The position numbers and the translations under genes are program-made. From NCBI RefSeq assembly GCF_021535135.1, contig NZ_CP091036.1, positions 1,364,001-1,428,000 on the forward strand: DNA of 64,000 bases, in the 5' to 3' direction. Below are positions 20,320-33,543 of the stretch, piece after piece. Every line of letters starts with the position of its first letter. Within the stretch, counting starts at the first letter, position 1. The notes under the pieces were generated by a model. That model was given only the letters and a program-made list of their open reading frames with translations, was not told the origin of the DNA and ran no database searches. This stretch comes from Antarcticibacterium sp. 1MA-6-2 (lineage in GTDB: Bacteria; Bacteroidota; Bacteroidia; Flavobacteriales; Flavobacteriaceae).

Positions 20320-21221
20320 TACGGTTCAATTTGATTTAATTCGTCATTCTTTAATTGGGCAAAAGTGTATCCACTCTTCCACCAGCTTTTCATCTTCTCC
20401 TTGTCAAAAATAAGGGAATTGGTAGTTAAAACTGTAGGCGTATAGTAAAAATTTATTATCACGTTTTTGTTTGCAGCTGCAAATTTTCCAATACGGATAT
20501 TCTGATTTTCAATTCTGTCCAGCATAAAAGTAAATAAAGTGGAAATAAGGCCAAAAACATTTTTAGAAGGCATCCTGTTATAATAACTTACTTCTGTTTG
20601 TAAAACTACGGCATCAATTTCTGTAGCACCCCGCTTTATTGCTTCTTCAATTGGAACCATGGAACCTAATCCCCCATCAGCGTATTCGCATCCATCTTTT
20701 TTTACCAGACTCATAAAGGGGGTATAGTTACAGGAGATCCATATCCATTCACAAAAATCTTCATACCCAAAGTCCCTGATGGATTTGTATTCTACCTCGT
20801 TGAGGGAAAGATTAGAAACTGTTACAACAACATCCTTGTTTGATGCTTTTAATTCTTCAAATTCCTGAAAAGTAAAAGTTTCTTTTATAAGTTTTTTTAG
20901 GTTTAGGCTCTCTCCAAATGTTTTCTTCCCTTTTAGAAAGTTCCGCGCCATCTGAAAATGATTAATACTTATTTGATCGTAGCCGTGAATTCTTTTAATG
21001 GTAAAAGGTAGATTACTAAAAATACTGCTTTGATTGACGGAGGTGTAGACTTCATGTAATTTTTTACATTTACCTAAAGCAAGATGTGGAATAAGTAAAC
21101 TTCCGGTAGAAGTTCCAAGATAAAGGTCATATTCCCTCTTTTTGTCATCTATTAAATATTGGGCTACACCATAAGCAAATGCTCCTTTACTGCCCCCACC
21201 TGAGATTACCAATGCCCGCAT
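20319..21221 (-). CDS. Patatin-like phospholipase, copy 1
   Basis: 300 residues, intact. Patatin catalytic dyad: SGGGSKGAFAYGVAQYL, GxSxG as LGTSTGSL (nucleophile Ser about 42) and DGG in EYADGGLGSMVP. Such lipid acyl hydrolases act on membrane or storage lipids. It shares most of its length with the next gene downstream, so the pair is a tandem duplication. There is no signal peptide, so it is probably cytosolic. Confidence 0.9.
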   Translation of the reverse strand: MRALVISGGGSKGAFAYGVAQYLIDDKKREYDLYLGTSTGSLLIPHLALGKCKKLHEVYTSVNQSSIFSNLPFTIKRIHGYDQISINHFQMARNFLKGKKTFGESLNLKKLIKETFTFQEFEELKASNKDVVVTVSNLSLNEVEYKSIRDFGYEDFCEWIWISCNYTPFMSLVKKDGCEYADGGLGSMVPIEEAIKRGATEIDAVVLQTEVSYYNRMPSKNVFGLISTLFTFMLDRIENQNIRIGKFAAANKNVIINFYYTPTVLTTNSLIFDKEKMKSWWKSGYTFAQLKNDELNQIEP

Positions 21222-21269
21222 TTTATTTATTAAAAATTAACCGGATATGAATCTTCCGGAATGGCTTTC

Positions 21270-23383
21270 TTATTGTTGATCTGGCAACCTGGTATCTAAA
21301 AATGCCCGATCCTTTTCTGACAATTGTCCTTTTAAATCTACGTATTTTTGCCGATAGTCAGGATTTTGAAGCAGGGTTTCGAGCAACTTTCGCGAAAAGT
21401 CCCGGAAACGTGTGTTGTGGTGCTGAGAAGCCTGCAACAGATCCTTTAGATTTTCGTTAGTAAATGCATTAATTTGATATAAATAGCCAAAGGCATTTTG
21501 CCTCACTTCAAAAGGATAATATGACCTGGTATAGGCTGAAAGTTCTTCAAAATATTCCTGCGTACTTTCAGGATCTACCTGTGGGGAGACTAAATTAATC
21601 ACCAGCCATAGCATTCGTACATTCAAGTTTGAAAATCCTATGATCCCTTTGGTTTGCGTCAGCCATTTTTCTGCTTCTTCAGGATAAGTCAAATTAAGAT
21701 TCATTAACGCATTTTCTTTTGTTAGATAAGAGTTATCCTTCAGCAAGTCCTCAAAAGCAGATTTAAGAGCTTCAGGAACATCCTGCCTGCTCATGGCAAT
21801 TGCCTGCCGTACATATAGATTTCCGCTTTCCAAGGCTATGTTGTAAAGTGGTAAAGCTTCAGCTATGTCTACATCGGCTAATTGTAGAATTACCTCCTGA
21901 CCTATATAATCGTTGACAGGAAATTTAAGTGCTTCCAAAAGCATTTCTTTTTTATTCTGAAAAGGAACCTCCCGTAAAGCTGCTATTTCCATATATTTCC
22001 GAATGAATTCTGAATTCTTTAAAGATGTCAATGCTGCAGTTCCCTGAAAGGCAGATTGTGTCAACCAATCGGCTTTAAATTCATCCATATCTTTTCCTGA
22101 AGCTGCTTCAACTTCAGCAAGAAATTCATCTGTTGTAGCATTTCCATAGGCATATTTCTCGAGATAATTTTTTATAGCCTTTTTAAAAGCTTCAGCACCA
22201 ATCCTCTCTCTTAAAATGTGCAGAGCCCAGGCTCCTTTTTGGTAATAGGTAAGGGAACTCGCTTTGGAATTTATCAGGGCCTCTCCTTTCCCCTCATCGC
22301 TCAGGGCCTTTAACTCTTCGGCTGATTGAAATAGTTTCCAGTAATAATAATCTTCTCCAAAAAGCTTCTTTTCTGCCAGGAGGGCGAAAAAGGTTGCAAA
22401 GCCCTCATGCAACCAGTGATGATCCCCATTAGCAGCCGTAACATAATTCCCAAACCATTGATGTGCAAGTTCGTGAGCGTTTACTGTTACGTAGTTTTGA
22501 TCATTGTAGGCAATAGAATCCACCATCAGGGCTCTTGAAAAAATTGTTGTACCCGTATTCTCCATTCCGGAATACAAAAAATCCCGAACCTAAGCACTTG
22601 CTTATAGTTCTGCCAAGGATAATCGACACCCGTTTCTTTTTCTAAAAATTCAAAAATTTCAGCAGAATATCGGTATGTCGGTTCCACCTTGTTTTTGTCC
22701 GTTGGTTCGTAATAGTTGATCAGTGAAATCCCTGAATTAGAAGGAATTTTTGCCTCTTCAAAATCTCCGGCGGCGAAGGCAACCAAATAACTACTCATTG
22801 GCTTCTCCATCGCATAATGCCACTGCACAAGAGAATCATTAATGGCTTTTCTATTCTTAAGCTCCCCGTTTGCAATTACTTTATAGTCTTCAGGAAAACT
22901 AATTTTCATTGAAAAAGTGGCTTTTTCAGCCATATCATCAAAGCTAGGGAGCCAGTGAGAAGTATTTTTCCCCTGCCCCTGCGTCCAAACCTGTTTCATT
23001 GCATTTAGAGAGTCAGGTGCATTCCAGTTAATGAAATACAGCGCCTGCTTTGGCGTTGCAGAATATTCCAGATTTATTATATTTTCTTCGGAAGGAAAGA
23101 ACTTTTTCTTTACCCAAATTCGGGAGCCAGTATTACTGAAATCAGCTACATTCCCATTTACCTGCAACTTTGTAACTTCCATATTTCGGGCATCGATATA
23201 GATTGAATCAGTTTCCTTTAGGACTTGAAACGAATATTCAACACTACCTGTGACCATCTCCTCCTTAGGTAAAACCGTAACCTCGGCTGAAACCGCCTTA
23301 AAATCGACGTTTTCTTTTTGAGCATCCTGTGATAGAACCTGCAAAGAAAAAAATATAAAAATCAAAAAAATATAACTTCTCAT
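21270..23383 (-). CDS. M1-family aminopeptidase, secreted, second copy (one apparent frameshift)
   Basis: 703 residues after repair. ATG 23381-23383 begins MRSYIFLIFIFFSLQVLSQ, a signal peptide. Catalytic motifs: the substrate-anchor motif GMENTGTTIFS, the zinc site HELAHQWFGNYV and the downstream glutamate in WLHEGFATFFA. A C-terminal helical-repeat domain (about residues 430-700) is as in larger M1 enzymes. The frame breaks at 22588-22595: GCTTAGGT (minus strand) for GCCGGT restores YKQVPVRDFLYSGMENTG. It differs from the M1 protein at 1.1-2.7 kb, which is shorter. Confidence 0.9.
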
Positions 23384-23527
23384 AGTGGGATTAAATGACC
23401 TGCAAATTACAAAAACCATCATTATCATTGATCCTCAAACAAAAACAGGTCCATATTATTAAATTTTTCAGAAACACCGGATTCCGCTTAAGCTTAAATA
23501 AAAGATGCTTTTTAATATCTTCGTTTT

Positions 23528-25640
23528 ATGAATGTAAACAACCTGTTGCAAACTCCTATAGATTATTTAAAGGGAGTTGGACCTAATCGCGCCGAACTGC
23601 TGCGGAAGGAACTGGGCATTCACACCTACCAGGATCTCATACATTTTTTTCCAAACCGCTACCTCGACAAAACCAGGTATTATAAGATCAATGAACTTCA
23701 GCAGAACTCAGCTGAAGTTCAGGTGGTGGGAAAGATCGTGCATTTAAGGACTGTGGAGCAAAAGCGGGGAAAACGATTAGTGGCGGAATTTGTTGACGAT
23801 ACAGGTAAAATGGAATTGGTTTGGTTCCGGGGGCATAAATGGATTAGGGAGAATCTAAAAGTAAGCACTCCTTATGTCATTTTCGGAAAAACTAATTGGT
23901 TTAATGGCCTCTTCAGCATGCCTCATCCCGAAATGGAATCTCTCGAAGAGCATGAAAAAAGTCTCCGCAGCGCAATGCAACCTATTTATCCTTCCACCGA
24001 AAAACTGGTAAAACTGGGGATCACGAATAGGGTTATTAACAAATTAATGCAGCAACTTTTCCTGGAATCGGGAGGAAAATTTTACGATACTTTACCCGAA
24101 GAAATCAAACAGGAATTAAAACTTATTTCCCGGGCAGAGGCACTTTTTAATGTCCATTTCCCGAAGAGTCCGGAGCTACTTTCGAAGGCACAGATCAGAC
24201 TCAAATTTGAAGAATTATTTTACATCCAGCTCCAGCTTTTGATCAAAAATATGATCCAAAAAAAGAAGATCAAAGGCTATGTTTTTGATCAGATTGGGAA
24301 CAACTTTTCAGAGTTTTATCAGGAACATTTACCCTTTGAATTAACTAGGTGCACAGAAGCGGGTGATCAAAGAAATAAGGAGTGATTTGGGTAGCGGAGC
24401 ACAGATGAATCGTCTTTTGCAAGGAGATGTGGGTTCCGGGAAGACCATAGTGGCGCTCATGTCAATGTTCATAGCACTTGACAACGGATTCCAAGCCTGC
24501 TTAATGGCTCCGACTGAAATTTTGTCAGTCCAACACTATCAGGGAATTTCTGAATTATGTAAAGAATTGAAGACCAGTGTTTTTTTGCTTACTGGTTCAA
24601 CTAAAGCTTCCAAAGAGAAGAGAAATTCACGAAAAACTTGAAAACGGAGAAATAGACATCTTAATTGGCACAACATGCGCTGCTTGAGGACAAGGTAAAA
24701 TTTAAAAATTTGGGGCTGGCAATTATAGATGAACAGCATCGATTTGGAGTTGCACAAAGAGCGAAATTGTGGAAAAAAAATGAACTGCCTCCGCACATTT
24801 TGGTGATGACCGCCACCCCTATTCCGCGTACCCTTTCCATGAGTTTATATGGCGATTTGGATGTCTCTGTAATTGACGAGTTACCTCCCGGAAGACAGGA
24901 GATAAAAACTGTACACAGATACGATAGTAACAGGTTAAAAGTTTTTGCATTTTTAAGGGATGAAATAAAAAAAGGAAGACAGGTTTATATAGTTTATCCA
25001 CTCATCCAGGAATCGGCTACAATGGATTATAAAGATCTTATGGATGGCTATGAAAGTGTGATTAGAGAGTTTCCTTTACCCGATTACCAAATCTCCATAG
25101 TGCACGGGCAAATGAAGCTAAGCAGATAAAGATTACGAGATGGAACGGTTTGTAAAAGGTGAAACTCAAATCATGGTCGCTACAACTGTAATAGAAGTAG
25201 GCGTAAATGTTCCCAATGCCAGTGTAATGATCATTGAGAGTGCTGAGAGATTCGGTCTCTCGCAATTGCACCAGTTGCGTGGTCGTGTTGGACGGGGAGC
25301 AGAACAAAGCTATTGTATTTTAATGACGAGCCACAAACTTTCTGAAGATGCCAAAGTGAGATTGCAAACTATGACTTCCACAAGTGACGGATTTGAAATT
25401 GCTGAAGTTGATTTGAAGCTAAGAGGCCCGGGAGATATGATGGGAACTCAGCAAAGTGGTGTTCTCAATCTAAAAATTGCAGATATCGTCAAAGATAATC
25501 AGCTATTACAGGTAGCCCGATATCACGCCAAACAACTTTTAACAGAAGATCCTGGTTTGCAGCTGGAAAAGAATAGAATGGTTCGCTTTGCATACAAGCA
25601 GTTAACCAGATTCAAGAACATTTGGAACTACATTAGTTAA
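23528..25640 (+). CDS. recG: ATP-dependent DNA helicase RecG (four apparent frameshifts)
   Basis: 702 residues after repair, the family's normal length. RecG remodels stalled forks and branched DNA. An N-terminal wedge/OB domain (DYLKGVGPNRAELLRKELG; VVGKIVHLRT) precedes the helicase motifs LLQGDVGSGKT, IIDEQHRFGV, MTATPIPRTL, TTVIEVGVNVPNA and QLRGRVGRG. The breaks are at 24345 (ACTAGGT for ACCGGT, restoring ELTGAQKRVI), about 24615 and 24670 (single extra A in AG- and A-rich runs, restoring ASK.REIHE and IGTHALLE), and 25118 (GCTAAGC for GCCGGC, restoring MKPADKDYEM). All four changes are +1 and sum to a clean reading frame. Confidence 0.9.
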
Positions 25641-26115
25641 ACAGGATGCACTTTTACTTATCACAATCTCCAGGTCCAGCTGTTTTAGTGAAGAGGTATT
25701 TGTAAATAATCTTCACAGGGATTAATAATATAGACAAAGCCCAGTTCTACAAGAGGTGAAGAATATAAGGAATGGATGGACTGAACACGTCAAACAGGAA
25801 ATGAATTACTTGAAAAGTGCCTGCGGACCTTTTCATTTCTAAAAATTAGAATCTACATTGGATGAGGGTTTACCCCCAATTCTGTCTTATTCTCCTTTAA
25901 GGAGCCAAAACAGAACTTTTCACAAAAGTTTGTCTATGGCATTGTCTAAAGAGAATAATGAAGCGTGAAACCTTGTTGTAATTAAATTTTTAACTTAAAT
26001 CTTATGATAAGCTAAATACTATCTCTCCTCCTACTTACCTTCCTTTTCACTTCTAAATTGACGATAAGCTTAATATTGATTAAATTTAATCTGTAACTAA
26101 TTAATAATCAATGTT
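25641..26115. other. 475-base intergenic stretch, nothing recognised
   Basis: Between recG and the next gene I see no open frame with protein-like composition, no tRNA, no clear terminator hairpin and no TAnnTTTG element. The sequence is AT-rich with short hairpins only. Confidence 0.5.
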
Positions 26116-27030
26116 ATGGAATCAAAATTAAATCTTCGCCGGATCATGAGCATCATGCTCATATGTTTTGTTACCACTGCTTTTGGGCAGGAGACAGAGA
26201 AAAAAATTCTATAGGAGATGCTGTTTACGAAGAATATAAGCAAAACGGCATAGACAAGGCTCTTGCAAAATATCGCGACCTCAAAGCCAATAAAGATTAT
26301 GAAGTAACCGAATGGGAACTGAATAGAATAGGGTATCAATTAATGCACGATGATGGGGATCTCGAGGCAGCAGAAAATGTTTTCAGTTTAAATATGGAAG
26401 AATATCCCCAGGCAGCTAATCCCATGGATTCCTATGCCGATTATCTGATTGAAAAAGGGAATCCGGAAGAAGCCAAAAACTACCTTCAAAAATCTATTGC
26501 CCAAAATGAAAAGAATAAAAGAGAAGATGAAAAACAGCTCCTGAAAGCCTCTAAGGCTAAACTTGCCAAACTCGAAAATAAACATAAACAACTGGACTTC
26601 CTGATTGGTAACTGGGACGTGAATTCAACTAACTTTCAGGGAATAGGTGCTTAGTGAATATTCCGGTACAGATGAATATATTCAGGATGACAGTGCAGAC
26701 ATGGTAATTATTAACCACAAGAATCCGCAGGGAAATGTGATGGCAAAAAGAATAATGGCATATGATGCGGTAAATGATGAATATGACATGGCATATATCA
26801 GCACTTCTGCCCCTATGGGGATTGAACATTCAGCTTTAAAATTGAAAGACCTCGGAAATGGAGAATATGAACTTATAGAAGAATATGAGGAAGAAGGTGC
26901 GAAGAAAAAGATGAGACACGAACTAAAGAAGAGCGGAGAAAATAAAGTGGACTGGGTTATTTTTGAATCTGGAAAAGACGGGCAGGACTGGAAAAAAGTT
27001 TATGCCATGGATATGACTAAAAAACAATAA
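26116..27030 (+). CDS. Secreted protein with TPR-like and DUF1579-like parts (two apparent frameshifts)
   Basis: 304 residues after repair, from ATG 26116 with a signal peptide ending in TAFGQ. Residues 30-140 look like a short helical repeat region (DAVYEEYKQNGIDKALAKY; DSYADYLIEKGNPEEAKNYLQ). The second half begins LDFLIGNWDVNS and continues as a beta-rich domain like DUF1579/lipocalin-type sequences. The frame breaks at about 26203 (a run of seven A where eight would keep frame: EKKNSIGDAV) and at 26650 (GCTTAGT for GCCGGT, giving IGAGEYSGTDEY). The function is unknown. Confidence 0.75.
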
Positions 27031-27053
27031 CGAACAGGATTGTCATCATCATC

Positions 27054-27084
27054 AAAAGGAGGCTCGCTGCCTCCTTTTTCTTTT
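27054..27084 (+). terminator. Rho-independent terminator upstream of pheT
   Basis: The stem AAAAGGAGGC / GCCTCCTTTT with the loop TCGCT and a following T-rich run lies 24 bases after the stop of the preceding gene. Confidence 0.85.
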
Positions 27085-27168
27085 CACTTAATTCAGTCTA
27101 AAAACCAAAATTCAGATTATGCAGAAACTAATTGTAATGTTATCTTTACAGCCGGAAAAAATCTACCA

Positions 27169-29593
27169 ATGAAAATTTCATACAACTGGCTTAAACAATT
27201 CATTAAATTACCCAATGATCCTGAAAAAACAGGAGAATTACTTACTGATCTTGGACTTGAGGTAGAGGGAATTAATAAGTTCCAAAGTATCAAAGGAGGT
27301 CTGGAAGGTGTTGTAGTTGGTCATGTACTTTCTTGTGACCCTCATCCCAATGCTGACAGGCTTCAGTTAACAAAAATAGAGGTAGGAAAGGGAGAACTTC
27401 TGCAAATTGTTTGTGGAGCACCCAATATTGCTGAAGGTCAAAAAGTACCAGTGGCTACTATAGGGACTCTATTATATGATGAAAAAGGAGAAAGCTGGGA
27501 AATTAAAAAGGGCAAAATTCGTGGGGAAGTAAGTGAAGGAATGGTATGTTCAGAAAAGGAATTGGGTCTGGGAGGCAGCCATGAAGGCATAATGGTTCTA
27601 AAACCAGATCTTCATCCCGGTACTCCTGTTTCAGATCTCTTTGAAGTCGAAAATGATCATGTTATTGAAATAGGTCTTACTCCCAACAGGGCGGATGCTA
27701 TGAGCCACTGGGGAGTGGCAAGAGACTTAAAAGCAGGTTACCAGCAACAGGATCTTAGTCTCGAATTAATTACACCTTCAGTAAGCAGTTTTCACGTAGA
27801 CAGTAGAAGCTTCAGAATTCCAATTCATATTCAGGACTCTTCTTTGGCACCACGATATTGTGGATTAACAATGTCCGGAGTAACAGTTAAGGAATCTCCT
27901 AAGTGGCTTCAGAACAGATTAAAAGCAATAGGGATCAATTCAAAAAACAACATTGTGGATATATCCAATTACGTGATGCACGAATTGGGCCAGCCGCTCC
28001 ACTTTTTTGATGCGGATAAAATTACCGGCAGGGAAATTCACGTAAAAACGCTTCCTGCCGGAACAAAATTTACAACTCTTGATGAAGTAGAGAGAGAACT
28101 GCACGAAGAGGACCTGATGATTTGTGATACAGAAAAGCCTCTCGCACTTGCAGGTATTTTTGGAGGACTGGGCAGTGGAGTTTCAAAAGATACCACTAAA
28201 TTATTCTTAGAGAGCGCATATTTTAATCCCGTGAGCATTAGGAAATCTGCAAAAAGGCACGGGCTGAGCACAGATGCCTCTTTTAGATACGAAAGAGGAA
28301 TAGACCCTACTATTACAGAATATGCTATAAAAAGAGCTGCTCTGCTTATTAAGGAGCTCGCTTAATGGAGAAATTACCAGCGACATAGACGATCTTTATT
28401 TTAGGAAAATTGAAGATTTCCAGGTATTCCTCACTTTTGAGAAAGTAAATAAACTTATAGGCCAAAACCTGGCACAGGAAACCATTAAGTCGATTCTTGC
28501 TTCCCTGGAGATAAGGGTAAACAATGTAACCGAAACAGGAATGGGATTAACCATTCCTTCATATCGGGTAGATGTTCAACGGGAGGCAGATGTTATTGAA
28601 GAAATTCTAAGAATTTACGGTTACAACAATATTGAATTTGGCTCAAAATTTAATGCTTCTGTCTCCAATTCTTCAAAATTTGAGGATTATAAAATGCAGA
28701 ACGTAATTGCGAATCAATTAATTGGGCAGGGCTTCCATGAAACCATGGCAAACTCACTCACTTCACTTACCTATGTTAAACTAAGCGAACAAATAAAAGA
28801 AGAATATAATGTCAATATTCTAAACCCATTGAGCCAGGACCTGTCGGTCATGCGGCAATCTTTGTTATTCTCGGGCCTTGAAACAGTGAGTTACAACATT
28901 AATAGAAAGCAGAGTGACCTAAAACTGTTTGAATTCGGAAAAAGCTATCACAATTACGAAAACGGCAGGCAGGAGAACAAGCATCTTTGTGTTTTTGTTA
29001 CTAGTAGCAGAAGTGCTGAACGCTGGAATGCTTTACTCAAAGGGAAACTTCTTTTTTCTGAAAGGAACTTTGGAGAGTTTATTTAGCCGACTCGGAATTA
29101 ATGAACTTAAATTTGGCAGTTTTAAAACCGATGTTCTTTCTGAAGGATCATCCATTTCTTATGGAAAATCAAAACTGGGGGAATTTGGGGTTGTCAAAAA
29201 GTCTGTTCTAAAGCATTTTGATATAGAGCAGGAAGTCCTGTATGCCGATCTTAACTGGGACCTGATCCTGGAAACAGCCAGGGCACAAAAGATAAAATTC
29301 AGCGCTATCCCACGGTTTCCAATGGTACGTAGGGATTTTGCACTGCTATTGGATAATGCTATCCCGTATGAACAAATTGAAGATATTGCACTTCAAACGG
29401 AAAAAAATTATTAAAAGAAGTTAATCTCTTTGATGTATACCAGGGCAAAAACCTTCCTGAAGGCAAAAAAAGTTATGCAATAAGTTTTATGTTCCAGGAT
29501 GAGCACAAAACTCTTACAGATAACCAGGTAGATAAGGTTATGAAAAAACTGCAGCAGCGATTTGAAACTGAACTTCAGGCTGAACTGAGGTAA
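27169..29593 (+). CDS. pheT: Phenylalanyl-tRNA synthetase beta subunit (three apparent frameshifts)
   Basis: 807 residues after repair, the normal length. The start is ATG 27169 (MKISYNWLKQFIKL). Domains in order: tRNA-binding OB fold (about 40-150), B3/4 core, B5 and a C-terminal FDX-ACB anticodon-binding domain (SYAISFMFQDEHKTLTDNQV). The breaks are at 28361 (GCTTAAT, +1, between KELA and GEITSDI), 29031 (GCTTTAC, +1, between ERWNA and KGNFFFLKG) and about 29405 (seven A instead of eight, -1). pheT is essential, so the breaks are very unlikely to be real. The first two are consistent with RCCGGY scars. Confidence 0.92.
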
Positions 29594-29611
29594 TTATAAC
29601 TTCGATAAATT

Positions 29612-29652
29612 AAAAAAGTCCTTTCCTGATAATTCAGGAAAGGACTTTATTA
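29612..29652. terminator. Bidirectional terminator between pheT and the fasciclin gene
   Basis: The long stem AAGTCCTTTCCTGA / TCAGGAAAGGACTT is flanked by A and T runs and lies between convergent genes. Confidence 0.88.
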
Positions 29653-29672
29653 ATTTAAATTTATGGCAGGTA

Positions 29673-30246
29673 CTATTTACCTGGTAATAGTACCGTATCG
29701 ATTACGTGAATAACACCATTAGACTGGTTAACATCTGCCATTGTTACCGTCGCAACATTTCCGGCAGCATCCTGGATCTTAACATTTTTTCCATCCATCA
29801 TAGCTTTTAACTCTGTTCCGTTCACTGTTTTAAAAGTTGCTGTTCCATTACTTTTCTTAATTGCCGCAACAACATCTCCTGCCTTAAAATCACTAAGCAA
29901 TAACGTGGTAGGTTAAAATCCCCTGAAGCATGTTCTTGTTTTCAGGTTTCAACAAAGTCTCAACAGTACCACCGGGTAATTTTGCAAAAGCAGCGTTAGT
30001 AGGTGCAAAAACAGTAAAAGGTCCATTTCCCTGGAGAACAACTGCCAGATCAGCAGCCTTTACAGCAGCAACCAAAGTTGTGTGATCCTTTGAATTCGCA
30101 GCATTTTCTACAATGTTTTTTGAGGGGTACATCTCTGCCCCACCAACCATTTTGGTTTTTTGTTTCATATCCTGGGCAAGCATAGCATTACCAAAGGAAA
30201 GAGCCATAACCATTAACGAAAGAGTAAATAATTTAAAATTTTTCAT
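29673..30246 (-). CDS. Secreted fasciclin-domain protein (one apparent frameshift)
   Basis: 190 residues after repair. A signal peptide (about 1-25, ending AMLAQ) is followed by one fasciclin/BIgH3 domain with [20 protein letters not shown], the H-box LTYHV and the late [17 protein letters not shown]. These domains mediate adhesion and occur as single-domain secreted proteins in this phylum. The frame breaks at 29892-29898: the minus strand has GCTTAGT where GCCGGT gives [14 protein letters not shown]. Confidence 0.88.
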
Positions 30247-30426
30247 AATACATAGTTTATTTTGTTTAAAGATATCTTGTTATTATTAAACAAATTATAA
30301 TTGCATTAAAAATTAGCACAGGATTAACAGCTGTAGTACCTGGAGAAGAACCTTATAATTATCTTCAATTAAATTAACTTTTGTTGCTTTGTTTGTTCAG
30401 CCTCAATTCTTTAAATTAGTTGCTTT

Positions 30427-31168
30427 ATGCAATTGAGGATGAAACTGCGTCGCACACATATACCCGAAAAACTTCTTCTTAACCGTAACAAGCGTATTTC
30501 TGAACAGAGCTTGTTGCAACAGGTAAAGGATATTATTGCCAGGGAAAGCATTAAAGATGAATTGGTCCTAAAGGAATTGACCAACTATAATGACGGCGGT
30601 GAAATTATTTCCAATAACTTTATAATTGATAAACTTGAAGGCAATCAGATCTTTCATATATCTGACATAGAGCAAATTTGTACCATCTATAGACTTCGGT
30701 TCCTGAATTCTGCGCTATATAAGGGAGAGTTTCCCTATGAAGCGGTTATAAAGATTAAAGAACTGGAAAAAAAACATAATATTAATCTGAAAGGTTTTAA
30801 GCTTATGGCACTTAGCCAGTCTTTTTAGGCTGGAGAATACAGATGATCCACTTTTGTTCGCTCCTATTGGTAATGACTATTATTATTTAATTCATTCGTG
30901 GGGTAAAGATCTTCACCCCTTTAGAAAATTGCTCATGTGGCCTTTTCGTCACCTGGAGAATTTCATGTTTTTCCTTTTAATATTAAGTTTTCTATTTGCA
31001 ACTATGGTACCCGATAGCCTTTTTGGAAAGGAAAAGTCTACAACAGAATTTATTATTATTTTCTTTTTTATGTTCAAGTGGGTAACTGGCCTTGCAATCT
31101 TCTACGGCTTTAAATGCGGAAAAAACTTCAGCTCGGCCATCTGGCAAAGCAAGTATTACAACGCTTAA
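30427..31168 (+). CDS. Membrane protein of unknown function (one apparent frameshift)
   Basis: 246 residues after repair. The N-terminal half is soluble and helical (LLLNRNKRISEQSLLQQVKD); the C-terminal half has two hydrophobic segments (about 185-205, FMFFLLILSFLFATMVP, and about 220-235). The frame breaks at 30811. ACTTAGC replaces ACCGGC, restoring KLMAPASLFRLENTDDPLLFAPIG. I do not recognise the family. Confidence 0.78.
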
Positions 31169-31238
31169 CGTTAAACTCTCTCTAAAGTCCCCATTCTTAT
31201 CAGGTCTAATATGTATTTTAGTTAAATAAATACATACT

Positions 31239-31502
31239 ATGGATACAGAGGATAATTACAAAAGAGTTTATACAGGATCTGATGTTAATGTGCAATACCT
31301 ACAGCAGCTTTTTGACAAAGCGGGTATTTCATCAAGAGTACGCAATGATTTTGACTCTGGTCTTCGCGCAGGGTTTGGAGGAGGTATGCCCGGGCAGGTA
31401 CTGCTTTTCGTCGTAAATTCACATTACGATGAAGCATTAAAAATTGCAAGAACAACTTTTCCAAACGATTATAATAACGAAGAGTTTAGAGATGGAGAAT
31501 AA
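31239..31502 (+). CDS. DUF2007-type putative signal-transducing protein
   Basis: 87 residues. The segment VYTGSDVNVQYLQQLFDKAG followed by GGGMPGQVLLFVVNSHYDEAL is the DUF2007 pattern. No catalytic residues are evident. It overlaps the start of the next small membrane protein by 11 bases. Confidence 0.8.
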   Translation: MDTEDNYKRVYTGSDVNVQYLQQLFDKAGISSRVRNDFDSGLRAGFGGGMPGQVLLFVVNSHYDEALKIARTTFPNDYNNEEFRDGE

Positions 31503-31692
31503 GATACCTGGCAGGAGAAATATGTGGAACCTTGTCCTCGGTCTCATTTTCGTTATCTATGGCTCCTATAGATTATATGTGTTGAGCAACAGCGTAGAAG
31601 GATCAACCTTCAGCTATGTATTGGCAATATTATTTGTTGTACTGGGGTTATACGATCTTTGGAAATATTACAACAACAGCAGAACAAATTAA
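31492..31692 (+). CDS. Small two-helix membrane protein
   Basis: 66 residues from ATG 31492 (MENKIPGRRNMWNLVLG). Two hydrophobic segments (WNLVLGLIFVIYGSYRLYVL and VLAILFVVLGLYDLWKYY) make it an integral membrane protein. The start overlaps the DUF2007 stop, which argues for translational coupling and for this start over one 48 bases upstream. The function is unknown. Confidence 0.65.
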   Translation: MENKIPGRRNMWNLVLGLIFVIYGSYRLYVLSNSVEGSTFSYVLAILFVVLGLYDLWKYYNNSRTN

Positions 31693-31724
31693 AAAAGGAT
31701 GTACTAACGCACATCCTTTTTCTT
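31691..31724. terminator. Bidirectional terminator
   Basis: The stem AAAAAGGATGT / ACATCCTTTTT with an 8-base loop lies between the small membrane protein and the convergent ABC-F gene. Confidence 0.88.
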
Positions 31725-31742
31725 ATTTTTCTTCCGAGTAAA

Positions 31743-33437
<1,695 letters not shown>

Positions 33438-33497
33438 TTAACAATTTAAATAATCCTTTTAACTCACGATTAACACGGCAGCAACATGTCCTCAACA

Positions 33498-33505
33498 TAT
33501 ATTTG
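33498..33505 (+). promoter_or_regulatory. Candidate -7 element of the thioredoxin-fold lipoprotein gene
   Basis: TATATTTG matches the Bacteroidota -7 consensus, 38 bases upstream of the ATG at 33544. There is no matching TTG 19 bases further upstream. Confidence 0.45.
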
Positions 33506-33543
33506 TTTGTGTTGCATTAAATGGTAATACCCTCATTCCCCAC

